Shown: piece after piece, positions 1 to 6,500 of the stretch
How positions within the stretch are numbered: the first letter of the stretch is position 1
How the letters are laid out: every line of letters begins with the position of its first letter
From: an uncultured Porphyromonadaceae bacterium
GTDB taxonomy: Bacteria; Bacteroidota; Bacteroidia; Bacteroidales; Muribaculaceae
Length of the DNA: 8,055 bases
Direction of reading: 5' to 3'
Assembly (NCBI GenBank): GCA_938027385.1
Contig: CALJBF010000255.1
Span: forward strand, 1-8,055
Translations under genes and position numbers: made by a program
The notes under the pieces: generated by a model
What the model was told of the DNA's origin: nothing
Seen by the model: the letters and a program-made list of their open reading frames with translations, nothing else
The model's database searches: none

Positions 1-53
1 CTGCGACCACCTGGTCCCAAACCAGGTGCGCTACCGGACTGCGCTACGCCCCG
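1..53 (-). tRNA. tRNA-Pro (anticodon UGG), 3' part cut off by the window edge
   Basis: Read on the minus strand from 53, the sequence starts with the acceptor strand CGGGGCG. It continues with TA, a D arm (GCGC, a loop of AGTCCGGTA, GCGC), an anticodon stem CCTGG/CCAGG and the 7-base loop TTTGGGA. The anticodon TGG lies at 17..19, which decodes proline codons. The variable region and the first bases of the T stem follow before the window ends, so the T arm, the 3' acceptor strand and any encoded CCA lie outside. The stems pair perfectly and the body matches what I recall of Bacteroidota tRNA-Pro. It has its own promoter 50 bases upstream. Confidence 0.95.
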
Positions 54-56
54 AGT

Positions 57-93
57 ACAGATGCGGTGACGGTCTCTACCGTATGCGGTCTGT
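57..93 (-). other. Structured 5' leader of the tRNA-Pro transcript
   Basis: Between the predicted transcription start and the mature tRNA end, two 5-base stems can form. The outer stem pairs ACAGA (57..61) with TCTGT (89..93). The inner stem pairs ACGGT (69..73) with ACCGT (78..82) around a CTCT loop. The direct repeat ATGCGGT (61..67 and 83..89) flanks the inner hairpin. RNase P would normally remove this leader. The stems are short and separated by an internal loop, so the fold is plausible but not strong. Confidence 0.4.
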
Positions 94-134
94 TTTGTGA
101 TGCAAAGTTACGATTTTTATGTCGCATCACAAAA
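93..134. repeat. 11-base perfect inverted repeat overlapping the tRNA-Pro promoter
   Basis: TTTTGTGATGC (93..103) is the exact reverse complement of GCATCACAAAA (124..134), with 20 bases between the arms. The right arm covers the whole -33 element. The left arm takes in the last base of the -7 element and the likely transcription start. The position suits a dimeric protein binding site, but no regulator is known or encoded nearby, and part of the symmetry comes from the promoter's own TTTG box. Confidence 0.5.
103..133 (-). promoter_or_regulatory. Bacteroidota housekeeping promoter for tRNA-Pro
   Basis: On the minus strand, TTTG (130..133) is followed after exactly 19 bases by TAACTTTG (103..110). 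These match the -33 (TTTG) and -7 (TAnnTTTG) elements known for the primary sigma factor of Bacteroides and relatives. The start of transcription would fall near 96, giving a leader of about 43 bases before the tRNA. It is the only such pair seen between the tRNA and the next gene. Confidence 0.75.
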
Positions 135-215
135 TTTTACGGGGTTTGTTCAGTCAATGTATAGCCGATGTTCTGCAGTTTATGCGCTACCCGTGTTGAA
201 TCAGCATACCGGTAG

Positions 216-237
216 TGTGTGGCCGATGTGTGGCCGA
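216..237. repeat. Tandem duplication of an 11-base unit
   Basis: TGTGTGGCCGA occurs twice in direct succession (216..226 and 227..237) in the non-coding stretch between the tRNA promoter and the stop codon of the next gene. It has only two copies and no link to the flanking features. It is most likely a small slippage duplication. Confidence 0.6.
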
Positions 238-283
238 AAGGTTCTGTACGGCTCCGTTTCGTGCCAGAGAAATTTTCGGTGTG

Positions 284-1141
284 TCAAGGCTTTAAACGGA
301 GTTTCGGCATGGTATCGTCAGGAGAATAGGGTATGTATTCAAAATATTCCATTTCCGGATCGATGCCGTGGCGGTTTACCTGATAGGTCTCGCCGCAACC
401 GTTAAGCAGAATTGTATCGGGCTCAGACGAGATGACCGACCAGTATATACCCCCGTCGGGTGAGAATGTGCATTGATTGGGCTGGAACTGACTGTCGTCA
501 ATTTCAAGATCATTGCGCGAGATATCAAGATTCCGGGGGTGGATGTACATGGTGTATTCGCCAGTATTTTGGTTTTTCATCATGCGGATGTTCTGGAAGA
601 ACAGGGTGCCGTTGTTATTGTTGCGTGTGGCGGCCGCACGGATATAGACCATCGACGGATTCACCATATACACGAACATGTGCCGGTTTGTGTTTATCTC
701 GCAGTACACCATGTCGTCGGTAAGGCCATACGCTGCCCCGAGTCGCCACTGCTGCAGGCATTTCCCCACATCTGACCCGTCACGGCATTCCGGCAGTTTA
801 TAGGGTGCGACGGTCTTGATCGGTTCGACTTTCGTGAAAGCATGTCCGCGAATTTCCAGTTTTCCATTGGCACTGCTGATTTCAATGGGTTCGGTGCAAC
901 CGCTTGTGGTCACGGTGCCATTTTTTGCAAATACAGTTCTGCTTGAAATTCCGGCCTCGGGCACATCAAGTATCGCCTCCATGGTGCTGTCGGCCTTACA
1001 ATAGAAAATACAGATGGAATCGGTGATGACGGCTTCTGCGTTGTCGCTGCTCCAGACCCCTTTGTACGGCGACAGGGTTGTGGTCGCGGCAAAGGCGGAT
1101 AGCGCAGCCAACATGCCCAACAGGGTGACGAGTCTGCTCAT
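284..1141 (-). CDS. Secreted protein of unknown function with eight cysteines
   Basis: A 285-residue protein that I do not recognise as a named family. Residues 1-18 form a Sec signal peptide: arginine at position 3, a hydrophobic run, then AFA before the likely cut at 18/19. There is no lipobox cysteine, so a soluble periplasmic or secreted protein is expected. The mature part has no further membrane segment and looks beta-rich. It holds eight cysteines (44, 48, 82, 119, 128, 147, 224, 249), an even number compatible with disulfide bonds outside the cytoplasm. Residues 174-177 are four asparagines. The ATG at 1141 is preferred because it starts the signal peptide and lies about 20 bases after a predicted transcription start. 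The leader is A-rich with no Shine-Dalgarno sequence. It lies 137 bases after the beta-barrel gene and has its own promoter, so a shared role is only a possibility. No clear terminator follows it. The coding sequence appears less GC-rich by eye than the two larger genes. Confidence 0.85.
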   Translation of the reverse strand: MSRLVTLLGMLAALSAFAATTTLSPYKGVWSSDNAEAVITDSICIFYCKADSTMEAILDVPEAGISSRTVFAKNGTVTTSGCTEPIEISSANGKLEIRGHAFTKVEPIKTVAPYKLPECRDGSDVGKCLQQWRLGAAYGLTDDMVYCEINTNRHMFVYMVNPSMVYIRAAATRNNNNGTLFFQNIRMMKNQNTGEYTMYIHPRNLDISRNDLEIDDSQFQPNQCTFSPDGGIYWSVISSEPDTILLNGCGETYQVNRHGIDPEMEYFEYIPYSPDDTMPKLRLKP

Positions 1142-1166
1142 GTTTTTTCGGTTTATAGTTTTAATG

Positions 1167-1197
1167 CAAATTTAGGCAATAATCAGTATAGCGCAAA
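1167..1197 (-). promoter_or_regulatory. Bacteroidota housekeeping promoter for the 285-residue secreted protein gene
   Basis: On the minus strand, TTTG (1194..1197) is followed after 19 bases by TAAATTTG (1167..1174), matching the -33 and -7 consensus of the Bacteroidota primary sigma factor with the same spacing as the tRNA promoter. Transcription would begin near 1160, about 20 bases before the ATG at 1141. The leader is AT-rich, as is usual in this phylum. The gene can therefore be expressed independently of the beta-barrel gene upstream. Confidence 0.75.
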
Positions 1198-1278
1198 GCT
1201 GTTGAGTGGCTGTTATGTCGGTTTCCGTGCCGCGGGAACTTCTGAAAGTCGGGGGCGCCGATCGGACGACCCGGTGAA

Positions 1279-3360
1279 TCAGCGGCCTCCGGCGGTCGAG
1301 CGGTCGGCGTCGGCATTGACGTCGACGAGTTTCCTTGCGCTGCGTTTCTGGCGCCCCCATTGCAGGTTGTAGCCTACGGTAATGTAGGGCATGCGCATGT
1401 CAAGGCGCATGTGCTGTTCGTTGCGGTTCCACCGGCTTATCGACCGGCTGCCCTGGTCATATTTGCCGAAGGGCATTATGATGCCTGCTCCGAACTGCCA
1501 TGATTTCCAGTTGTAGCTGAGGTCGATGATGTTGAGGTCTTCGCCCCACGAGATTTTCTCGCCCCAGAGGTCGCGCTCTGCCCGCCGGTACTGTGCGGAA
1601 AGCACGAATCCCCAGTGTGTCAGCTCGACCGATACGTTGCCGCTCCATGCGTTGTTGTTATGTGAATAGCCTGTGCCGCGCATACGTTCCATGCGGTATT
1701 GGACATAGCCGCTTGCCGTAAGCCAGCCGGGAATGACCTCGATCTGCGGCGCGAGAAAGAACGAGAGGTTCTGCAGTCCGCGGCTGTTCTCGTAAGTGGT
1801 GATGAGGCGATTGTCGCCATCCCACATGAGCAGCGGGGTGATGGCGTTTGGCGACGTGAATGCCCGCACGCCGAACGAGCCGTTTACCCTCGGGATACTG
1901 AACCCGTAGCGGAAGGTAAGCATGTATGAGTTGGCGGTCTTGAGGTTCTGGTTGCCGACGCGCCACTGGAATCCGTCGAGCTGCTGTGGCACGACATTTG
2001 TCTCGGCCAGTGTGGGGGTCGACTGCCATGACGTGAAGTTGAGACGGAAGTTGTGGCTCGCGTTCAGCGAGTATGTCAGTGTGGCCTGCGGGCGCGGGCT
2101 CCATGAATGGTTGCCGCGATCCGATTCCATGAAAATGAACCGGGTGTATTGCATGCCCATGCCGGCGGTGGCGCTCCATTTTCCGAAACGCCTGAAGTAT
2201 TCGGCAAAGAAATACACCTTGTCCTGCCGCTGGTGGAATATCTGTCCGTCAAGGTTTTCGTATTCCGAACGGTTGCGGTTGGCCGTATAGGTCGCCCCGG
2301 CGGTGAAACGGGCCTTGTCCCAGTTCTTTATATAGTCTGCCTCGATGGCGTAGACACGGTTCCGGTCCTTGATGTTCGTATGTATGTCGGTGAGCAGTGT
2401 CGATGCCCCGGGTGCCTGCTCGATGTAATCAGACCATGAGCGGCCCAGATACATCGACGCCCTGAAATCCACCACCAGCATCTGCCGGCGCGCGAAGTTC
2501 TGCTGCAGATAGACCGACAGCGACGGGGTGTTCCCCCTGTCGCCCGACCGCTCTGTGAGAAGAACATCATCCGCGCCGTTGCTGAACGACATCAGGCCGT
2601 TGTATTCCGTCTTGTTGCCTGTGTTCTGGCTGTTGTTGAACTGCACTGCAAACACCGTGGTGTCAGGCTTGATGTAGCTGTACGAAGCGAAATAATACGG
2701 CTGGGTATTGTAAAGCTCTCCGCCGCGCGGTGTCTCGGTGCGGGTGAGCGATGTGCCGTCGGGATAGGTGAAAGTCTCGCGGTAATCGCGGTAGATCTTA
2801 AGGCCTTCGGTAAGCTTGCAGCTTGCGTAGACCTCCCACTGTGAGCGGCCGGTGTTGAATTTGGCGTCGGCCATATAGAAACCCCAAGCCTCGTTGAGGG
2901 CGGGGCGTGCCTCTGTCTGCAGCGAGCCGCCGGCGGTGGGGTTCGACACAATGAAATTCAGCACATAATTCGCGCCCCCATACCGCAGACCCGGATTGTC
3001 GATCCACTCGACACGCTTTATGGTCTCGGGCAACAGCGCCCTGACCTGGTCGATTGTGGCCTCGCGTCCGTTGATGCGCACCTGCACCGCCTGGCCTGTG
3101 GCCTGTACCGTTCCCATCACATCGCTCACCGTCAGGGTGGGAATCATCAGGTGCGTAAGCAGTTGCAGGCCGTTTTTAGAGTTCGCTATCGCGCTTTTCG
3201 ACGGATGGTAGACATCCATGTCTGCCTTGTGGATAACCCGGGGCGCCTCGATGACTACCTCATGCAGTTCATGTGTCTGAATGGAATCAGGTTGTTCACC
3301 ATGGGCCGCCAGGCCCATGGCGCAACAGAATGCAACCGTAAGTGCTGTTTTATTTTTCAT
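1279..3360 (-). CDS. Outer-membrane beta-barrel protein of the TonB-dependent receptor type
   Basis: A 693-residue protein expected in the outer membrane. Residues 1-21 are a signal peptide; the two cysteines at 12-13 do not form a lipobox. Residues 28-140 look like a TonB-receptor plug: HEVVIEAP at 33-40, VRINGRE at 94-100, then ETIKRVEWIDNPGLRYG at 112-128. That wording is typical of the Bacteroidota family of outer-membrane beta-barrel proteins (the PF14905 type). From about 145 to 670 there are alternating, aromatic-rich strands typical of a 22-stranded barrel, ending in YITVGYNLQWG. The last 23 residues form a polar tail. Many relatives carry an N-terminal carboxypeptidase-regulatory-like domain of about 80-90 residues; here the plug begins straight after the signal peptide, making the protein short. 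No SusD-type lipoprotein gene is adjacent, so a classic glycan-uptake pair is unlikely and the substrate cannot be read. The ATG at 3360 starts the signal peptide. A possible ECF-type promoter lies 20 bases upstream. The gene is isolated from the upstream gene by a terminator. Confidence 0.88.
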   Translation of the reverse strand: MKNKTALTVAFCCAMGLAAHGEQPDSIQTHELHEVVIEAPRVIHKADMDVYHPSKSAIANSKNGLQLLTHLMIPTLTVSDVMGTVQATGQAVQVRINGREATIDQVRALLPETIKRVEWIDNPGLRYGGANYVLNFIVSNPTAGGSLQTEARPALNEAWGFYMADAKFNTGRSQWEVYASCKLTEGLKIYRDYRETFTYPDGTSLTRTETPRGGELYNTQPYYFASYSYIKPDTTVFAVQFNNSQNTGNKTEYNGLMSFSNGADDVLLTERSGDRGNTPSLSVYLQQNFARRQMLVVDFRASMYLGRSWSDYIEQAPGASTLLTDIHTNIKDRNRVYAIEADYIKNWDKARFTAGATYTANRNRSEYENLDGQIFHQRQDKVYFFAEYFRRFGKWSATAGMGMQYTRFIFMESDRGNHSWSPRPQATLTYSLNASHNFRLNFTSWQSTPTLAETNVVPQQLDGFQWRVGNQNLKTANSYMLTFRYGFSIPRVNGSFGVRAFTSPNAITPLLMWDGDNRLITTYENSRGLQNLSFFLAPQIEVIPGWLTASGYVQYRMERMRGTGYSHNNNAWSGNVSVELTHWGFVLSAQYRRAERDLWGEKISWGEDLNIIDLSYNWKSWQFGAGIIMPFGKYDQGSRSISRWNRNEQHMRLDMRMPYITVGYNLQWGRQKRSARKLVDVNADADRSTAGGR

Positions 3361-3379
3361 TGCTGTCTGATGTTTCCAT

Positions 3380-3410
3380 TTAGACGATGCTGCCCGGCTG
3401 TTTGTTGCAA
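3380..3410 (-). promoter_or_regulatory. Possible ECF sigma factor promoter upstream of the beta-barrel gene
   Basis: On the minus strand, TTGCAAC (3404..3410) is followed after 17 bases by CGTCTAA (3380..3386). A -35 box containing AAC and a -10 box containing CGTC at 16-17 bases are characteristic of ECF (group 4) sigma factors in general. No TAnnTTTG box is visible in this intergenic region, unlike the other two promoters here. Transcription would start around 3373, leaving a leader of about 13 bases. No sigma factor gene lies in the window, so the cognate factor would be encoded elsewhere. This is motif reading only. Confidence 0.5.
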
Positions 3411-3439
3411 GACTTTTTAACTGAATTGTACATAAATGA

Positions 3440-3477
3440 TAAAAAAGACCGGCATCCTTGGTTGGGGATGCCGGTCT
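3440..3477 (-). terminator. Intrinsic terminator after the 1502-residue protein gene
   Basis: On the minus strand, AGACCGGCATCC (3466..3477, read as RNA) pairs perfectly with GGATGCCGGTCT (3446..3457) around an 8-base loop (3458..3465). A run of six T (3441..3446) follows directly. A 12-base GC-rich stem plus a T tract is a strong rho-independent terminator. It lies 34 bases after the stop codon of the large gene and upstream of the ECF-like motif, so it should separate the two transcripts. The plus strand lacks a matching T tract on the other side, so it acts in one direction. Confidence 0.92.
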
Positions 3478-3511
3478 GAGTTTGATGGTAGTCTGCCGAA
3501 GAGATGGCTTG

Positions 3512-6500
3512 TCAGTCAGTCATGACCTTGTATGCCCGTGAGCCTGCGGTGACGATGTAGATGCCGGAGGCTACCGTGACGGACTCGTATGCCGAGGCAT
3601 GTGCGGTGGTGTATACCGTCCGGCCGTCGGGCGTGTTCACGGTCACTGCGAGGTCTTCAGCACCCTTGATGGTTATGACGCCGTTGCGGGCACGCACGGT
3701 GATGGCGTCGTCAGCGATGTTGTCGAGAGATGCCGGTGCCGTGGCGCGTTCAGAGGGGAGTGATTCGCCCAGGTCATACACCACAGTCACGACGTATGTC
3801 TGCGCTCCGGCGCTCACGCCGCTGTCGGTATAGCCGGTCGCGGCAATCGTCTCGCTGTTGACACGTTTTGAGTCGCGGTACACGTTATACCCTTTCACGG
3901 TCAGCTCCAGTCGCGGCGATGAGGCCAGTCGTGCCGTGATGTCGTCGATCATCAGCATGTATTTGTCAACGGATGTGGCGCGTATGGCCATATATACTGC
4001 TCCTTCCGGCAGACGGGCGCTGTATTCGATCCAGTCGCCGCCCACGGCATAGCCGTCGAGGGCGATTCCGGTGAAGTCACCGGGCTCGGTGCCGGTGGTA
4101 GAGTAGAGCACCTCCATCGACTCGGGGAAGAGCGACAGACAACTCTTTGCCCAGAATGTGACGGTCTGGGCGTCGCCGCACAGGCGGGGCGACACGAGCA
4201 GTACGTCAAGCGGCTCGTTGGCGTCATCATTGTAGACCACGGCCAGATACTTGTCGCCCGAGTGTGCCATGAAGTGGGTGTATCCTGGGCTGTCGGGAAC
4301 AACCGAGGTGTCGAACACGAAGAATGGCTTTGTGCTCTGGCCGGGCACTATTCCGGGGATGTCCACACCCTCGATTGAACCGTTATTGCCGTTGTCGAGC
4401 TTGACGGATGTCCATCCGGCAAACTCGTCGCCGGTGAACGACTCGCAGCTGTCGAATGTCTCGGTCTCGGCGATATATGGGCGTTTCTCAAGGTCGGGAG
4501 CCTCCCAGGTGAGAGTCACGTCGTTTCCGGTACGGGTAGCGGCGAGTGCCGTGGCCACGGGGTATTCAGGATAGGTCAGGGTGACAGTAGCGGGTGCCGA
4601 GCTGTTGTTTTCGGGCTTGAGGTCGGCGGCATAATCGACCACCGCCTTGTAGGTCAGCCGTGCGGGCATCACCGGGTCGGTGATGTCGCTGTAGGTCACC
4701 GAGCCGGTCGCCGATTCGTTGATGTCACCGGCAGGCACCGTGGCCACAAGCTCGTCGTTGCGGTATATCAGTACGTTCACGCCCGTGGCCGTTTCGGTGC
4801 CGATGTTCTCGTAGCTGACGGTTATGCCGACCGGCTGCCCGGCCTCGACGGTTGCGGGAACCGACAGCTCTACGTTAGCCAGGTCGTGAGCCACCTGGTC
4901 GAATACGCGGATGTTGTCGAGCATGATATACTTCATGTTGTCGCGCACGGCCTTGAAACGGAGCTGCACGGTCTGCCCTTTGTAGGCGTCGAGGGGCACG
5001 GTCACGCGCGTCCAGGCATCTTTACCCTTCTCGGCCGACAGTACCGATGAGTCGAGTGTGGTGAAGTTTACGCCGTCGGCCGAAATCTGCGACTCAAGCG
5101 TGTTCAGGCATCCCGACATGCCGAAATAGTAATATGTGAGGCGCGGATGCCCTGCGTCGGCCGGGATGGCGATGTTGCCCGAGATGAGGTTCACGGTGTC
5201 ATCCTTGAAGTCACCGTAGATGAGCAGATAGCCGTTGTCGTTGTCCTGAGCCGGAACGTTGTCGAAGTAGTAGCCGTCGACAAGCATCACGCCGCCGGTG
5301 CCGTCGAATCCCCAGATGTTGGAGAGGGCCTTGCCTGACCATGATTCAACCATGGGGATGGTGTAGGGGGCCCCTACCGGGACAAGCCCCGTTGGCAGCC
5401 CCTCGCCATATCCGGCCACACTGCGCGGGAAGACGGCATACTGCACGAAACGCTGTGTGGCGTTCTCGGGCACCGCCTGGAGCATGCAGTCGGTTTCGGT
5501 GAGGCCCGAGGCCACTTCTGTCTGTTCCTCACCCTCGATGCGCATCACGGTATAGGTTAGCGCGCCGCCCGAGAATCTCTTGCCGTTGATGTCGGTTTCG
5601 GGGGCAGTCCATGTCAGTTCCATGCTGCCGTTGTTGTCGCCGCGCGATGCTGTGAGCGAGGGGAGTGCCGAGGGCACGTCATAGCCCACGTATGATATTA
5701 CCGAGGCTGTCATGCCGGCGCCCGAGGCATTGAATCCCTGCACGGCGTATGTGTGCGCACCGTTTGTGGCGGCGTTGTCGGTGTAGGTGAGCCGCGAGCC
5801 TGTGGCGGGGTTCCGGAAACTGTGCAGCAGTTCGCCGTCGCGGGTCAGGTCAATGCGCGAAATGGCGCCGAGCGGATTGCCGTTGTTGTCGACGGCCGGG
5901 GTGGTGAACGCTATGTCGGCGGTAAGCGAGCCGTTCATGTCAGGTGTGACGGTAAGGTCGGTGGCCATTCCCGGTGTGCCCACATTGAGACCGGCGGCAA
6001 CCTCCACGTCACCCAGACAGAGCCAATAGCGGTCTTTGTCGCTTATGCCGTGGAATCCTATGTAATATATGCCGTCGGCCGGGGCGACGAGATGCCCTTC
6101 GAGTATCTCGCCTCCGTTCTTGAACTGCTGTGATAGCTCGGTCGGCGCTATGACGGGGATTGTCATTGCCTCGGCTGCAGGTGCGGTGCCGGCACATACC
6201 TCTATGCGCTCTCTGAGGCTTGAGTCGTTGGTGCCCGCCCGGCATGTCACCTTGTATGACTTGCCGGCCGACAGACGCATCGCCGGCAGCAGGAGCCAGT
6301 CGTTCATGGCGTGTGTGACGTCATAGCGCACCTTCACGCAACCGCCGTAATTGTCGGTGTATTCCCAGGTGGTGAAATCGCGGTTGGCGTCGATTATGGT
6401 GCATCCGTCGAGGTCGCCGGGAAGTTTGAAACTGTTGGCATACGGCGGCACGATGGTGCCGATGGTGACCGTATTGGTCGTGGCCGGAGCCGAGCGTAAT

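Noticed and set aside
1..283. tRNA-Pro as an integration site of a mobile element
   Set aside because: No integrase, no direct repeat of a tRNA segment and no mobile gene is present; the 3' end of the tRNA, where elements usually insert, points out of the window.
238..283. Terminator downstream of the 285-residue protein gene
   Set aside because: Only a weak, interrupted pairing (TTCT with AGAA plus GGC with GCC) is possible and there is no T tract.
1201..1278. Possible terminator after the beta-barrel gene, with palindromes such as CCGATCGG at 1258..1265
   Set aside because: The stems are short and no T tract follows on the minus strand, so it does not qualify as an intrinsic terminator.
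3298..3360. Lipoprotein signal in the beta-barrel protein because of the two cysteines at residues 12-13
   Set aside because: The cysteines sit inside the hydrophobic core and lack a lipobox context; an ordinary signal peptide cut near residue 21 fits better.
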